Of a stretch of DNA of 64,000 bases, positions 44,627 through 55,950 are shown piece by piece. Each line of letters begins with the position of its first letter. The stretch's first letter is position 1. Made by a program: the position numbers and the translations under genes. Below the pieces are notes generated by a model, which was not told the origin of the DNA, did no database searches, and worked only from the letters and a program-made list of their open reading frames with translations. This stretch comes from Helicobacter mehlei (GTDB lineage Bacteria > Campylobacterota > Campylobacteria > Campylobacterales > Helicobacteraceae): the NCBI RefSeq assembly GCF_003660265.1, contig NZ_QXQP01000006.1, positions 1-64,000 of the forward strand, read 5' to 3'.

Positions 44627-45518
44627 TCATTCTACCACATAGCCCATTTTTTTTAACTGATCTTTGTGAGAACTCCAATGCTTTTGCACAACGACCTCTA
44701 GCTCCAAAAACACCTTTTTTTGCCCAAAATCCTGCATTTTAAGCCGTGCAACCCGTCCAATCTTTTTGATCACTTGTGCGTTTTTGCCAATAACCATCTT
44801 TTTTTTGGCTCTCTTTAGCCACAATGATTTGTGCCTTGATTTTGTCTAAATATTTGCTCTCTTGGAAACTGAGAATCAAAACATCGCTCTCGTAGGGGAT
44901 TTCATCACTCAAAAATTGGAAAATCTGCTCGCGAATCATCTCTTGGTAAATTTCCTTGATCTGTGCATCGCTGATTTGATCGCTATCATAATAAAAGGAG
45001 CTAGAGGGCAAGAGTGGGGCTAGCTGGGCTAATAGAACCTCTAAATTTTGCAACTTAGAGGCACTCAAGGGCACTAGTGCCTGAAACTTCGTGGCAAAGG
45101 GCTGGTAGTCTCGCATTTTGGCTAGAATTTGGGCGGGCGTGGCGGTGTCAATTTTATTAAGGGCGACGATATGGGGTTGGTGGCATAATTTCAAAAACTC
45201 CAAATACCCTTGCAAACCATCATGCACGCTGGCTAAAAACACGGCTACATCACAGCCTGTTAAAGCACGCAAGCTCTCTTGCACCATCACTCGGTTTAAA
45301 AGTTTGTTAGAGTGGCACAGACCCGGGGTGTCCAAAAAAATCATTTGGCATTCTATGTTGTCTTGGTCCGTATAGGGGATAATCGCCTTTAGGGCTTTGC
45401 GCGTGGCATTGGCCTTGTGTGAGATCAAGGCTATTTGGGTATTTAAGAGGGCATTTAATAGCGTGCTCTTGCCCGCATTGGGGCGGCCTATGAGTGCAAT
45501 AAAGCCCGCTTTAGTCAT
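44627..45518 (-). CDS. era: GTPase Era, with a one-base frameshift in an A8 run
   Basis: A GTPase for 16S rRNA/30S assembly. Part 1 (45518 to about 44800) shows G1 GRPNAGKST, G3 DTPG, G4 NKID; part 2 (from about 44806 to 44627), in another frame, holds the KH domain MVIGKNAQVIKKIGR. The break is the T8 run at 44799-44806 (A8 on the coding strand); seven A restore ...AKESQKKMVIGKNAQ, about 296 residues. The start overlaps the hslU stop (ATGA-type). The essential function makes a sequence error likely. Confidence 0.9.
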
Positions 45519-46854
45519 AAAATAAAACGAGTCGCATCCACATTATCAACCAAGTTTTGCAAGCGTTGGCTCACATATTCCTTAGTGATTTGGAAACGCT
45601 CTCCCTTGTATTCAGAAGCACTAAAGCTAATGTCCTCTAGCACCTTTTCAATGGTGGTGTGCAAGCGCGCGCGCCAATGTCCTCTGCGTTTTGGTTAGCC
45701 AAATAAGAGAGTTTGGCTAATTCTCTTAAGGCTTCAGGCTCAAAGACTAAATCTACATCTTCAACAGCCAACAAGGCTTGGTATTGCTTGATGATAGAAG
45801 TCTTGGTTTGGGTGAGGATTTTATACATGCTCTCCTCAGAGAGGCTTTCTAGCTCCGCGCGTAAGGGGAAGCGCCCTTGTAACTCGGGGATCAAGTCGCT
45901 AGGTTTGCTCAAGTGAAACGCCCCAGCGGCAATGAACAGGATATGATCGGTGCTAATGGGTCCGTACTTGGTGTGAATCGTGCTCCCCTCAATGATGGGC
46001 AACAAGTCGCGTTGCACACCCTCTTTACTAGGGTCTTGCCGCCCGCCCTCCTTGACACCCACCGCGATTTTATCAATCTCATCAATGAAGATCACACCTG
46101 ATTGGGCTGCCCTTTTTAATCCCTCGCGTTGCACCATCTCCATATCCAAGATCGCTTGGGAGACATCATGTCTTAATGCCTCTTTGGCCTCTTTGATTGT
46201 CATTTCTTTGGTAACTTTTTCGCCCTCTTTGTTGAAAACCTTAATCAAGCTTTCTTGCACCTTGACAATTTCTGGGGGCATGTTATTAAAATCTCCCTCT
46301 AGGTGTTTCTTGTGCAACTCGATCTCTATTTTTTGCTGATCAAGTGCATTGCTACGCACCTTGTCCTTAATCTTGGCAAAACTCAAAGCATATTCTTGTT
46401 TTTTGTCCGCACTCACACCACTAGGCAGAGCAGGCAATAACTTTTTGGCGATGCGCTCCACAATGAGCTCTTCAATTTTCTCTTTGTTTTTCTCTTTTTC
46501 CTCATTTTCCACCAAGTGGATACTGGTAGCGACCAAATCGCGCACCATCGACTCTACATCACGCCCCACAAAGCCCACCTCCGTGTATTTGCTCGCCTCT
46601 ACCTTGATAAAAGGAAACCCCTTCACTTTGGCTGCACGGCGTGCGATCTCGGTTTTACCCACGCCCGTAGAGCCGATCATTAAAATATTTTTGGGGGTGA
46701 TCTCTTCTTGGATGTCCGCACTCACTTGCAAACGCCGCCAGCGGTTACGCAAAGCAATGGCGATTGTCTTTTTAGCCTCATGTTGTCCGATGATATAATC
46801 ATCTAGGTAAGCCACAATTTCTTGGGGCGTTAAATCCATTCCATCTTTCATCAA
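45515..46854 (-). CDS. hslU: ATP-dependent protease ATPase subunit HslU, frameshifted near the 3' end
   Basis: The unfoldase of the HslUV protease. Walker A is GSTGVGKTE (about 58-66) and Walker [13 protein letters not shown] (about 250-261). The frame as read ends at 45637 with a foreign tail after DIGAR. One extra base in the GC-alternating stretch (about 45665-45674) restores [17 protein letters not shown] and the normal end at 45515, where the stop overlaps era. Full length about 446 residues. A dinucleotide-run error is the simplest cause. Confidence 0.9.
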
Positions 46855-47393
46855 AGTTCCAAGATTTTAATGTTTTGGTTGGTGTAAATGCAAAGATTGC
46901 CCGCAATTTTGAGCGACTCTTCCACAAGAGTTTTGGGCTCTAGTTTGGCGAATTGATCCAGTGCGCGGGCGGCACTCAAAGCGTAATTGCCTCCACTTCC
47001 AATGGCAGCGATTTTGCCATCTTCAGGCTCAACTACATCACCCGTCCCGCTCAAAATAAAAATGGATTGTTTGTTAAGCACAATCATCATCGCCTCTAAA
47101 CGGCGCAAAAACTTATCCTTACGCCACTCTTTGCTAAAATCCACCACGCTTTTAAACAAATCCCCCTTCTTGCCCTCCAAAATGCGCTCAAACATGTCAA
47201 ACAAACTAAAGGCATCGGCGGTGCTACCCGCAAATCCGCTTAAAATCTGCCCGTGGTGCAAGGTGCGGATTTTTGTCGCATTGCCTTTGAGCACGCAATT
47301 ATTAAAGCTAACCTGCCCATCTCCGCCAATAATGGCATAATCCTTGCCTTCAAAATGCGTCTTATAGCCTAAAATCGTGGTGGCGTGGAACAT
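46851..47393 (-). CDS. hslV: ATP-dependent protease peptidase subunit HslV
   Basis: A 180-residue proteasome-like peptidase. The N-terminus is [12 protein letters not shown]; after processing the catalytic Thr is T5 of the precursor, as in Helicobacter Hsl[11 protein letters not shown] and the [10 protein letters not shown] segment are conserved. It works with HslU, whose start overlaps its stop by 4 bases. Confidence 0.95.
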   Translation of the reverse strand: MFHATTILGYKTHFEGKDYAIIGGDGQVSFNNCVLKGNATKIRTLHHGQILSGFAGSTADAFSLFDMFERILEGKKGDLFKSVVDFSKEWRKDKFLRRLEAMMIVLNKQSIFILSGTGDVVEPEDGKIAAIGSGGNYALSAARALDQFAKLEPKTLVEESLKIAGNLCIYTNQNIKILEL

Positions 47394-47398
47394 CCTAC

Positions 47399-47845
47399 CT
47401 ACTCAGCCACGACATCTACTTTTAATACGCCATGCACGCCTAGTCCAAGCTTGACCTCAATTTCGTAAATCCCCGTGCTTTTGATAGGGGTTTTGAGCTC
47501 TAGGGTCTTTTTGTCTAAGTTAATGGGGTGACTGGCATGCAACGCCTCAATGACCTCTTCTTTGGTGATCGAGCCAAAGAGCGCGCCATTTGCCCCGACT
47601 TTTTTAACGATCCTAAGCGTGATATTCTCTAGGGTTTTGGCTAGCTCTTGCTTATTGGCTAAGTCTTGAGCCTCTTGCTCAGCACGTTTTTTAGCACTGG
47701 CTTTGTACTTGTTGATCACCTCGTTGGTGGCTAGTTGGGCTAGAGATTTGGCGATTAAAAAGTTATTGCCATACCCGTCCTTGACCTCAACCACATCGCC
47801 TGCCTTGCCTAGATTTTTCACATCTTGTAATAACAACACTTTCAT
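47399..47845 (-). CDS. rplI: 50S ribosomal protein L9
   Basis: A 148-residue protein. I use the ATG at 47845 ([19 protein letters not shown]) with AAGGAT upstream; the longer frame adds a poor N-terminal sequence. The N-terminal RNA-binding motif ([18 protein letters not shown]) and the C-terminal domain are intact. It lies 5 bases from hslV. Confidence 0.95.
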   Translation of the reverse strand: MKVLLLQDVKNLGKAGDVVEVKDGYGNNFLIAKSLAQLATNEVINKYKASAKKRAEQEAQDLANKQELAKTLENITLRIVKKVGANGALFGSITKEEVIEALHASHPINLDKKTLELKTPIKSTGIYEIEVKLGLGVHGVLKVDVVAE

Positions 47846-47907
47846 CGCGATCCTTTTTTGCAGATTTGCCATTATAGGGCGTTTAGTTTAAAGTGTCTTT
47901 AAGTGCT

Positions 47908-48966
47908 CTAGCGCAAACTCGGGTCTAGTGGCGCGAACAAATGCCCGTAATTGGGATTATCCCGCAAGAGTTTATTTTTAAAGACGCTGTAATTATTACA
48001 CCCAGATTGCAAGCCATAACTACACACATACGAAAAGAGATCGAGAGCGCGTTTATCGCTTTGAGGCACACCCAAGCCCTTTTGATACAATACCCCCAAA
48101 TTATTGCAACTAGACAAATTCCCCCCATCGCACGCCAACTGAAAATATTTTGAGGCATAAAAGTTATTCACAGGCACGCCATTAGCCCCCTTGGCATATA
48201 TCCAACCCAAGTTGGCGCAACCCTGAATGTCTCCCGCATTACAAGCCAAATAATTAAGATCGACCGTGCTCAATTGTGCTTTATCAATGCCATAGATATT
48301 TTTAACATTGCTCATCAGACCCAAATTATAACAACCCAAATCGCTCCCATTGTCGCACGCGTATTTGTAATATTCTAGGGCTTTGTAATAATTCTTAGGT
48401 ACACCCACCCCATTAGCATACATCCATGCTAAATTATTGCACGCCAACACATCGCCCCCAGAGCATCCCACTGCATAGAGTTGGGCGGCTTTTTCTTTGT
48501 CATCAGGGGTCGGATTTTGTTTGTAGTCATAGGTTTGGGCTAAGTTGGCACACGCACTCGCATCGCCCCCGCTACAGCCCATTTCGTAATAACGCGTAGC
48601 TTTTTCTGGGTCACTTTGAATCCCCACGCCATTATCATACATCGTGCCCACCGCAAAACAGCCCGCTGGGTTACCCTGATCGCAAGATTTAGCAAAGAGT
48701 TTAAAAGCACTGCGGTAATCGCCGACCTTGATTGCGCTAATGCCCGCACTCAAAGCATCTTGTGCCACTGCTGGGGGAGTTAGGCGATCATTCATCGGGG
48801 GCTGGGCTTGGGGGGTTGTAAGAGGGGGTTTAGTAGGTTGTTGTTGGCTTAGGGGTTGGTTGGTTTGGGGATTGTTGGGGGCTTGCTGGTTAGGGGTATC
48901 TTGGGCGCATAAAAACGCACCCATGAAGAGGACAGCCAAAACCCATCTCACACTCATTAACATCAT
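47908..48966 (-). CDS. Hcp-like cysteine-rich Sel1-repeat protein
   Basis: A 352-residue secreted protein: signal peptide (about 1-21, ending FLCA), a Pro/Gln-rich stretch (about 24-65, PNQQAPNNPQTNQPL) and seven or so Sel1 repeats in which each pair of Cys lies 8 residues apart (KSCDQGNPAGC, YYEMGCSGGDASAC, YAVGCSGGDVLAC, KYACDNGSDLGC). This disulfide pattern is typical of Helicobacter cysteine-rich proteins (Hcp), which are exported and antigenic. Some Hcps bind or slowly cleave beta-lactams; that activity cannot be inferred here. Confidence 0.85.
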   Translation of the reverse strand: MMLMSVRWVLAVLFMGAFLCAQDTPNQQAPNNPQTNQPLSQQQPTKPPLTTPQAQPPMNDRLTPPAVAQDALSAGISAIKVGDYRSAFKLFAKSCDQGNPAGCFAVGTMYDNGVGIQSDPEKATRYYEMGCSGGDASACANLAQTYDYKQNPTPDDKEKAAQLYAVGCSGGDVLACNNLAWMYANGVGVPKNYYKALEYYKYACDNGSDLGCYNLGLMSNVKNIYGIDKAQLSTVDLNYLACNAGDIQGCANLGWIYAKGANGVPVNNFYASKYFQLACDGGNLSSCNNLGVLYQKGLGVPQSDKRALDLFSYVCSYGLQSGCNNYSVFKNKLLRDNPNYGHLFAPLDPSLR

Positions 48967-49002
48967 GTCCCACCTTGATAAAAGTTTAACACAAGCCCAG
49001 CA

Positions 49003-50295
49003 TCAGTCATGCAAGCTCTGATTGAGGGTAATCTTGCGCGTGCTTCTAAAAGCCACCATTTTTCCACTTTGGCTACATTGTCTAAAATGCACGCCATGGA
49101 GCTCTGAAAGCTCTTTTCCTTTATACAGATTATCTGCACGGGGTTTAAAATCGGTATTCACAGCTTGAAGTTGCTCTGCATCCTCGCTTGAGAGTTCAAA
49201 AATTGTGCCCGCCAACACTCCAATGCCCCCATCCACAATGCACCCATCGCCCAAACTGATGCCCACCACGCAATTAGCCCCCAGCAAGCAATTCTTACCA
49301 ATGCTAATGGGTTTGCTATTGCCTCCAGAGAGTACACCTAAAATGCTTGCCCCTCCGCCAATATCTGTGCCCTCGCCAACAATCACAGAGGAGCTGATCC
49401 GCCCCTCATTCATGCAAGCCCCCTCTACACCAGCATTAAAGTTAATGTAACTAGCCCCGGGCATTTGGGTATAACCCCCCTTACCCAAATACGCCCCAAA
49501 GCGTGTCTTAGCACTATCTAATAGGCGGATATTATCATATTGAGGGATCACCTGCATCAAGTAACGGGGGAATTTATCCACAAAATCAATACAAGGGTAG
49601 GCATCCCGCATTTTTAAATTGACCTCTTGCTCTCTGAGCCAATCAAGTTCATAGGGAGTATTCCCACTCCAAGCGACATTGGGCAGGAGATTAAAAATAC
49701 CCTCTAAATTCAAACTACGCAATGGGGCTTTACCCAAAGAGAGGGCTAAGAGTTTCATGTAAGCACTCTCCAAACTTTGGCATGGCTTATCCGCATACAG
49801 CACCACCAAATGATAATTAAAACAATCTTGCATGGAGACTTTAGAAACATGTTGCTGGGTTTCATGGTCGTAACTGGTGTAGGGATCAAGACTAGAAGGC
49901 GTGTAATAAAGGCGTTTCTCTCTAAAAGCCTTGATGAGTTCCACAAGCACTTGGATATTTTTATGCTTGTTTTCATCTTGCAAGGTCTCTTCCAAGAAGG
50001 GGGCATAGAGTTTGAGGGCTTGTTGGATAAAGGCTTTATCCACGCCATAAACCACTTCAGATGCTTGCTTGTCCTCTGCATCCATTTGATACAGCGGGAC
50101 ACTATCTTTCACCACGCCCATAAAAACTGAATAAGAGCCTAAATTTTCCTCCCCCCAGTTTAAAACTGGATAGGTCACGCTCAAGGGTTTCCCGCTCTTT
50201 TGTCCGCGTTGGACTTTGGCAATCCCAAAGGCTAGGGGTTTGCGGTATTCTGGGGAGTTTTGGTAATTACTCACAAAGAGTTTAAATTTTTGCAT
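49003..50295 (-). CDS. dapD: Tetrahydrodipicolinate N-succinyltransferase
   Basis: A 430-residue enzyme of the meso-DAP/lysine pathway (epsilonproteobacterial form, longer than the enteric one). The left-handed beta-helix part runs about 260-390 and contains [39 protein letters not shown] and [15 protein letters not shown]. It supplies the diaminopimelate that MurE uses. Its start lies 14 bases inside the end of ispG. Confidence 0.93.
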   Translation of the reverse strand: MQKFKLFVSNYQNSPEYRKPLAFGIAKVQRGQKSGKPLSVTYPVLNWGEENLGSYSVFMGVVKDSVPLYQMDAEDKQASEVVYGVDKAFIQQALKLYAPFLEETLQDENKHKNIQVLVELIKAFREKRLYYTPSSLDPYTSYDHETQQHVSKVSMQDCFNYHLVVLYADKPCQSLESAYMKLLALSLGKAPLRSLNLEGIFNLLPNVAWSGNTPYELDWLREQEVNLKMRDAYPCIDFVDKFPRYLMQVIPQYDNIRLLDSAKTRFGAYLGKGGYTQMPGASYINFNAGVEGACMNEGRISSSVIVGEGTDIGGGASILGVLSGGNSKPISIGKNCLLGANCVVGISLGDGCIVDGGIGVLAGTIFELSSEDAEQLQAVNTDFKPRADNLYKGKELSELHGVHFRQCSQSGKMVAFRSTRKITLNQSLHD

Positions 50296-51373
50296 ATTTT
50301 TCCTCGTTTTGGTGTTGGTTGGCTAAAGCTTGCACCTCAGCAACAAAGGTTTCTAACAGTTGATCTTCGGGAAGTTTGTGGATCACCTGCCCTTTTTTGA
50401 TAATTAAACCGCTTTTTTTGCCAAAGGCAATGGCGATGTCGGCATGCTTTGCCTCCCCTAGGGCATTGACCACACAGCCCATCACGCTCACATCTAAGGG
50501 GATTTTAATATGGGCTAGACGTTGCTCTACTTGTGCCATCAAAGCGACTAAATTAGATTCAATGCGCCCACAAGTGGGGCAAGAGATGAAGGTAATACCC
50601 TCTTTTTGCCGTCCGCTGTAGCGCAAAATCGCCTTAGCGACTCTAATTTCTTCCTCTAGCTCGCCCGTGATAGACACACGCACGGTATCTCCAATGCCTT
50701 GCCGCAATAAATGCCCCAAAGCCATCGCACTTTTAATGCTTGCATGGAACAAGCTCCCCGCCTCTGTAACACCCAGGTGAAAAGGGTATGCAATCAAAGG
50801 GCGTAATTGCTCGTAGGCTTGTATTGTGCGTTCCACATCGCTAGCCTTAAGCGATATTTTAATATTGTTAAAGCCCGCATCTTCAAGCAACTTAATATTA
50901 TAAAGGGCAGATTGCACCATGCCCTCAGCACTCGCGCCATATTTGATCTCAAATTGCTTTTCCAAGCTCCCCCCATTGACCCCAATACGGATTGGCAAGT
51001 TGCGGGCACTGCAAGCCTTAGCCACCGCCTCGATCTTGTCTTTAGAGCCGATATTGCCCGGATTGATGCGGATACCATCCACGCTTTCAGCGGCAATTAA
51101 AGCCAAGTGGTGGTGGAAGTGTATGTCGGCAATTAAAGGCAAGCTCGCCACTTTTTTAAGCTCTTTGAGGGCGTTTGCGTCCTTTTTATGGCGCACCGCC
51201 ACGCGTACAAAGTCCGCTCCGGCTAACTTCAAGCGGTCAATTTGCCCCTTAGTGGCTTCTATGTCGCAGGTTTGGCTATATGCCATGCTTTGGGTGCTAA
51301 TGGGCGCACCCCCACCCACAGGCACAGTACCGACAAAAATTTGCTTGGTTGGCACACGGGCGATCAAAACCAT
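50282..51373 (-). CDS. ispG: 4-hydroxy-3-methylbut-2-en-1-yl diphosphate synthase
   Basis: A 363-residue Fe-S enzyme of the MEP isoprenoid route. It has the TIM-barrel part ([23 protein letters not shown]) and the C-terminal cluster cysteines in SCPTCGRIE and [15 protein letters not shown], plus [14 protein letters not shown]. Adjacent to dapD as in H. pylori (HP0625/HP0626). Confidence 0.95.
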   Translation of the reverse strand: MVLIARVPTKQIFVGTVPVGGGAPISTQSMAYSQTCDIEATKGQIDRLKLAGADFVRVAVRHKKDANALKELKKVASLPLIADIHFHHHLALIAAESVDGIRINPGNIGSKDKIEAVAKACSARNLPIRIGVNGGSLEKQFEIKYGASAEGMVQSALYNIKLLEDAGFNNIKISLKASDVERTIQAYEQLRPLIAYPFHLGVTEAGSLFHASIKSAMALGHLLRQGIGDTVRVSITGELEEEIRVAKAILRYSGRQKEGITFISCPTCGRIESNLVALMAQVEQRLAHIKIPLDVSVMGCVVNALGEAKHADIAIAFGKKSGLIIKKGQVIHKLPEDQLLETFVAEVQALANQHQNEEKYAKI

Positions 51374-51425
51374 CCTTTAGACTTGGATCAAAAGGGTATT
51401 TTAGCCCAAAGTGGCTAAGAGAGAA

Positions 51426-52493
51426 TTAAAGGGTCGGGAGAATATTGAGGCAAAAATGGCTAAAACTATAAGTTTGGTAGGTCTGCCCACTAGCAATCCG
51501 ACCGACATGGGTGTAGTTGATAGAGATAACCAAGATGGGCATGGGGGGCAGGACTTTTAGGAGTAAGGATAGATGGTGTTCTAAACTCTCTGGGGTGGGG
51601 AAAGCATAGGGAAAACAAGCAAAGGGGCTAGAACTCTGCACGATCAAACAAGTGCCGTGGTAGTGTAGAGATTTTGAACCAAAGTGGCGGATTAATTCCA
51701 AAGCGACCATATTCTCAAAAACGGGGACTAGGGAGTGGGTGTGGCTAAAAGCATAGGGCAGAGCAAAGTCGTAGAAGTAAATTTTGGGGGGGGCTTTAAA
51801 ATAGCTAGGGACTAAAAAAAGAGTTAGGCTTTTTTGCAAGGTAGCTAAAAAAAAATAAAGCGTGTCTTTGGAGGTTCTGATGTGTTTTTTAAGCTGGGTG
51901 TAGAGGTGGTGGGTGCTGATACTCTTGGCTTGGAAAAAAAGAAGGGCTTTAAACAGATCAAAATGCGCACCAAAGCTAAGAGCACAGATGTCTTGTTTGT
52001 AGCGAATTTTGGCATGGGCGGGTAGAAACAGCATAGCGGGCAAATTGCCTTCTTTTAAGAAACGGGCCAGGAGGGCGGGAGGGTCTTTTTTGCAAAAATG
52101 CACAAACTCGGCAAAATTTAAGGGCATGGTGGGCTGGCAGATAAAGTGAGCGGGGGCGTGGATGGGCGTGCTATCTATGATGATGGTGGGCACGCTGGGG
52201 GGGGTAAAATCTGCAGGCGGGCGGTTAAGAATCAATAAGCCTAGGGGGTTGGTATCACAAAAGGTGTGGATATGAGCACGCATGGAATCTATGAGGCGTG
52301 CATCTTGAAAATCCACATAGACAACCTTTTTAAACGCACGTCCAAAGCAGAGAGCCAAACTATTTTTGCCCGACTTAGGGGGTCCATATAAGAGCATGGA
52401 GGGCTTGAGGGTATAAAAACGCGTGGCTAATACCCGCTGGGTGCTGGCTAGCTCAAAGCTACTTTCTAAAATGCTGCTCACCATCTCTTGCAT
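51426..52493 (-). CDS. Conserved ATP-binding protein (HP1321-like)
   Basis: A 355-residue AAA+-like protein with a P-loop YGPPKSGKNS (about 36-45), which differs from the consensus by Asn in place of Thr after the Lys, a possible Walker B stretch (VVYVDFQD), and a C-terminal helical part. It resembles DUF4143-type ATPases that sit in front of the S10 operon in Helicobacter (HP1321, from memory). Cellular role unknown. Divergent from rpsJ. Confidence 0.7.
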   Translation of the reverse strand: MQEMVSSILESSFELASTQRVLATRFYTLKPSMLLYGPPKSGKNSLALCFGRAFKKVVYVDFQDARLIDSMRAHIHTFCDTNPLGLLILNRPPADFTPPSVPTIIIDSTPIHAPAHFICQPTMPLNFAEFVHFCKKDPPALLARFLKEGNLPAMLFLPAHAKIRYKQDICALSFGAHFDLFKALLFFQAKSISTHHLYTQLKKHIRTSKDTLYFFLATLQKSLTLFLVPSYFKAPPKIYFYDFALPYAFSHTHSLVPVFENMVALELIRHFGSKSLHYHGTCLIVQSSSPFACFPYAFPTPESLEHHLSLLLKVLPPMPILVISINYTHVGRIASGQTYQTYSFSHFCLNILPTL

Positions 52494-52588
52494 AGGTTAT
52501 CCTAGTCTAGTTTTCCTTTAAAAAAGGATAATAATATTTAAACCTATGCCCGTAAAAGCCCATTTTAACCTTGACTAATGCTTTATTT

Positions 52589-52594
52589 TATAAT
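52589..52594 (+). promoter_or_regulatory. -10 box of the S10-spc operon
   Basis: TATAAT 35 bases before the rpsJ ATG. A TTGACT at 52571-52576 is too close (12-base gap) to act as a standard -35. Confidence 0.55.
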
Positions 52595-52628
52595 AAAATC
52601 GTGGTTTTTAAATTTGCCAAGGATTAAG

Positions 52629-52946
52629 ATGGAAAAGATACGACTCAAATTAAAAGCCTATGATCACCGCGTTCTAGATCGTTCGGTGGTGGCGATCGTT
52701 GAGGCTGTCAAACGCTCCGGCTCAGAGATTAGGGGTCCCATTCCTCTGCCCACCAAAAATAAGCGTTATACGGTCCTACGCTCCCCACATATCAACAAGG
52801 ACTCTAGAGAGCAATTTGAGATCCGCGTGCATAGCCGTTTGATTGACATCATGTCCGCTACGCCTGAAACCGTGGATAGCTTAATGAAATTAGATTTAGC
52901 TCCAGAGGTAGATGTAGAGGTAACTTCTATGGAAGGGAAATCCTAG
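52629..52946 (+). CDS. rpsJ: 30S ribosomal protein S10
   Basis: A 105-residue protein starting [17 protein letters not shown], with AAGGAT upstream; the longer frame from 52578 extends into the promoter and is rejected. Conserved [24 protein letters not shown] (about 38-61) is present. First gene of the S10 operon, also acting in antitermination as NusE. Confidence 0.96.
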   Translation: MEKIRLKLKAYDHRVLDRSVVAIVEAVKRSGSEIRGPIPLPTKNKRYTVLRSPHINKDSREQFEIRVHSRLIDIMSATPETVDSLMKLDLAPEVDVEVTSMEGKS

Positions 52947-52987
52947 CAGGCACTCTGTGTGCGTGATTTTTTAATGGGAGAAAAATA

Positions 52988-53572
52988 ATGGAGTATTTAG
53001 TCCAAAAGATTGGCATGAGCCGTATGGTTGGGGCACAGAGTGTCCCGGTTACCTTGCTGAAGGTTTTAGAGAGTAAGGTGTGCGCGCTTAAGGAAAATGG
53101 GAAGGCTTTGGTCGCTTATTCTTTGTACAAACGACACAATAAAGCCATTGCAGGACAACAAAAAAAATACCAGCTCAGTAAGGAGTTTAACCGCTTTGCA
53201 ACTTTGAGTGGTCCAGAAGAACTAGGCGATCTAAAAACAGATGCTCTAGAGAGTGCCCACAAAATCAAAGCCACTTTTTACACCAAAGGACGGGGCTTTA
53301 GCGGTGCGATGAAGCGTTGGAACTTCCAGGGTGGTCCAGCAGCGCATGGGAGTCGCTTCCACCGCCGTTTGGGTTCTATTGGTAATAGAGAATGGCCCGG
53401 GCGTGTGCAAAAGGGCAAGAAAATGGCAGGTCGCTATGGGAATGAAAAAGTAACATGCCACAATGAAGTGATCTCCTTTGATAAAGAAAGTAAAATCCTC
53501 GTGCTTAAGGGCTCTGTAGTGGGCTATGCGGGAGCTTATGGTCGGATCAGTGTCCAGAAGGAGAAAAAATGA
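52988..53572 (+). CDS. rplC: 50S ribosomal protein L3
   Basis: A 194-residue protein with the conserved [31 protein letters not shown] loop region (about 99-129) that reaches the peptidyl transferase centre; it ends in a basic tail. A GGGAG site precedes the ATG. Overlaps rplD by 4 bases. Confidence 0.96.
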   Translation: MEYLVQKIGMSRMVGAQSVPVTLLKVLESKVCALKENGKALVAYSLYKRHNKAIAGQQKKYQLSKEFNRFATLSGPEELGDLKTDALESAHKIKATFYTKGRGFSGAMKRWNFQGGPAAHGSRFHRRLGSIGNREWPGRVQKGKKMAGRYGNEKVTCHNEVISFDKESKILVLKGSVVGYAGAYGRISVQKEKK

Positions 53573-54180
53573 AAGCACAAGTCTTAGATGCCCAATGCCA
53601 AGTGGTGGGTGAATTGGATTTACCCGCTAGGTATGCCCAAATTAATGCCCATAATCTTTACTTGTATGTCAAGCATTACCGCGCCCTAGCCCGTGCCAAC
53701 ACAGCTAAAAGCAAAAATCGGGGCGAGGTGAGCGGAGGCGGTAGAAAACCTTGGAGTCAAAAGGGCGGGGGGCGCGCGCGCGCAGGTAGCATCACTTCGC
53801 CCGTGTTTGTAGGTGGGGGCGTATCGCATGGTGCGACCAATAACCGCAATTATGATCTCAAAATCAATAAAAAGCAGAAAAAACTTGCTCTAGAATATGC
53901 ACTAGGTCAAAAGGCTCAAGATCGAAGACTCTTAGTGGTGGATCAAATTGAAATCCCTAGTCGTAAAACCAAAGATGCGCAAGTTTTTGTCAAAAATCTC
54001 AACCAGCGCGATGTGCTCTTGGTGGTGCAACATCTACAAGAAGGCACAGACTTAGCTTTTAGAAATTTACCCAATTGTTTTTTGGTGGAAACAAGCGAAC
54101 TGAATGCCTTTTTAATCGCTACATTTAGTGCGGTGGTTATCGAAAAAGCAGCGTTTAACACGCTTGTGTCAGTTCAATGA
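53569..54180 (+). CDS. rplD: 50S ribosomal protein L4
   Basis: A 203-residue protein whose extended loop in the exit tunnel ([19 protein letters not shown], about 56-74) is intact. Start is ATGA-coupled to rplC. Confidence 0.95.
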   Translation: MKAQVLDAQCQVVGELDLPARYAQINAHNLYLYVKHYRALARANTAKSKNRGEVSGGGRKPWSQKGGGRARAGSITSPVFVGGGVSHGATNNRNYDLKINKKQKKLALEYALGQKAQDRRLLVVDQIEIPSRKTKDAQVFVKNLNQRDVLLVVQHLQEGTDLAFRNLPNCFLVETSELNAFLIATFSAVVIEKAAFNTLVSVQ

Positions 54181-54190
54181 AGGAGTGGTA

Positions 54191-54472
54191 ATGGCAGATA
54201 TTACAAACATCAAATCCATACTTTACACTGAAAAATCCCTATCTATGCAAGAAAATGGGGTGATTGTGGTGCAAACCACCATGGGTGTGAGTAAAAACCA
54301 GCTCAAGGCGATTTTTAAAGATTACTTTGGTTTCGTCCCCCTAAAAATTAATTCTTTGAGACAAGAGGGCAAGGCGAAACGCTTTAAGGGTCGTTTGGGA
54401 CGGCGCAATGACTATAAAAAGTTCTATGTCAAAGTCCCCAAAGATGCCAATATTACCGCTTTGAGCGCATAA
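54191..54472 (+). CDS. rplW: 50S ribosomal protein L23
   Basis: A 93-residue protein beginning [17 protein letters not shown]; the track of a longer frame from 54128 lies in rplD and is rejected. A GGAG site precedes the ATG. L23 forms the exit-site docking surface for chaperones and SRP. Confidence 0.94.
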   Translation: MADITNIKSILYTEKSLSMQENGVIVVQTTMGVSKNQLKAIFKDYFGFVPLKINSLRQEGKAKRFKGRLGRRNDYKKFYVKVPKDANITALSA

Positions 54473-54481
54473 GGAGAATGC

Positions 54482-55312
54482 ATGGCAATTAAAACTTATA
54501 AACCTTACACACCTAGTCGCCGTTTTATGAGTGGCTTAAGCTCTGGCGACATCACAGCTAAAGCAGGTATCAAAAAACTTTTAGTCAAATTGCCCGTGCA
54601 TGCAGGGCGCAACCACAGCGGGAAGATCACCAGTCGCCACAAGGAGGGTGGAGCTAAAAGACTTTACCGCATCATTGATTTTAAGCGCAATAAATGGGAC
54701 ATTGAGGGCAGGGTGGCAGACATTGAATACGATCCTTATAGGAATGCGCGCATTGCCCTAGTGGTGTATCCAGATGGGGACAAACGCTACATTTTACAGC
54801 CTAGTGGGTTGAAAGTGGGTGATGTGGTGGTCGCTGCTGAGGGTGGGCTAGACATTAAAACTGGGTTTGCCATGAAGCTTAAAAATATCCCTATCGGGAC
54901 CATCGTGCATAATGTGGAAATACACCCAGGGGCGGGCGGACAGCTGGCTAGGAGTGCGGGCATGAGCGCACAGATCATGGGTAAAGAGGGCAAATACACG
55001 ATTTTGCGCATGCCCAGCGGAGAAATGCGTTATATTTTGAGCGAGTGCATGGCTACAATCGGGGTGATGGGCAATGAGGATTTTATCAATGCTAGCATTG
55101 GCAAGGCAGGGCGTAATCGCTATAGGCGTGTGCGCCCGCAAACTAGGGGAAGTGCCATGAACCCTGTGGATCACCCACACGGGGGTGGTGAGGGCAAAAC
55201 TGGTTCTAGCGGGCACCCCGTATCACCTTGGGGACTTCCTGCCAAGGGCTATAAAACTAGACGCAAAAAAGCAAGCGATCGTTTGATCATTTCACGCAAG
55301 AAAGGCAAGTAA
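54482..55312 (+). CDS. rplB: 50S ribosomal protein L2
   Basis: A 276-residue protein: early [14 protein letters not shown] segment, the SH3-like core, and the C-terminal [14 protein letters not shown] loop (about 220-233), whose His is needed for the peptidyl transferase centre. The stop overlaps the rpsS ATG (TAATG). Confidence 0.97.
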   Translation: MAIKTYKPYTPSRRFMSGLSSGDITAKAGIKKLLVKLPVHAGRNHSGKITSRHKEGGAKRLYRIIDFKRNKWDIEGRVADIEYDPYRNARIALVVYPDGDKRYILQPSGLKVGDVVVAAEGGLDIKTGFAMKLKNIPIGTIVHNVEIHPGAGGQLARSAGMSAQIMGKEGKYTILRMPSGEMRYILSECMATIGVMGNEDFINASIGKAGRNRYRRVRPQTRGSAMNPVDHPHGGGEGKTGSSGHPVSPWGLPAKGYKTRRKKASDRLIISRKKGK

Positions 55313-55593
55313 TGGGAAGGTCAATTAAAAAGGGTCCTTTTATAGACAAGCATCTAATGGATAAGACGCTCAAACACAAAGCCAAAAAAGACAACCGCCC
55401 CATTAAAACATGGTCGCGCAGAAGCACCATTTTACCCGATATGATCGGACTCACCTACAATGTGCATAATGGGCGCATCTTTATCCCTGTCTATATCACT
55501 GAAAACCATGTTGGCTATAAACTCGGCGAATTTGCCCCGACTAGGACTTTTAAGGGGCATAAGGGCACCGTGCAAAAAAAGATAGGCAAGTAA
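55312..55593 (+). CDS. rpsS: 30S ribosomal protein S19
   Basis: A 93-residue protein: [38 protein letters not shown] and [12 protein letters not shown], all conserved. It binds 16S rRNA with S13. It starts on the last base of rplB. Confidence 0.96.
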   Translation: MGRSIKKGPFIDKHLMDKTLKHKAKKDNRPIKTWSRRSTILPDMIGLTYNVHNGRIFIPVYITENHVGYKLGEFAPTRTFKGHKGTVQKKIGK

Positions 55594-55623
55594 CATGGCA
55601 AATTATCACACAAAGGACAACTC

Positions 55624-55950
55624 ATGAGCGTGGCGTTACTCCGCTATACCAGACTTTCTCCAACCAAGGCGCGTTTGTTGGCTAGACAAGTGCAGGGCAT
55701 GAACGCCGAGGTGGCGATTGCTCGCCTGGAATTCACCCCCAACAAGGCTGCCCGCATTCTCTCTAGGGTGATCAGCGCAGCAGTCTATAACGGACAATAT
55801 GACTCTAAAGAGGTAGAGGTCTTAAGTTGCCGTGTAGATGCGGGTCCCGTGCTAAGAAGACACATGCCCCGCGCAAGAGGGCGCGCCACTTCTATTAGAA
55901 AGCCCACCGCACACATTAGAGTGGAAGTGGGCAAGGGAGGACAAAAGTAA
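55624..55950 (+). CDS. rplV: 50S ribosomal protein L22
   Basis: A 108-residue protein ([17 protein letters not shown] near the start; [26 protein letters not shown], about 77-102). It ends VEVGKGGQK, shorter than the H. pylori protein, which carries a longer Lys-rich tail. The loop region that lines the exit tunnel is complete. Followed at once by the rpsC ATG. Confidence 0.95.
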   Translation: MSVALLRYTRLSPTKARLLARQVQGMNAEVAIARLEFTPNKAARILSRVISAAVYNGQYDSKEVEVLSCRVDAGPVLRRHMPRARGRATSIRKPTAHIRVEVGKGGQK

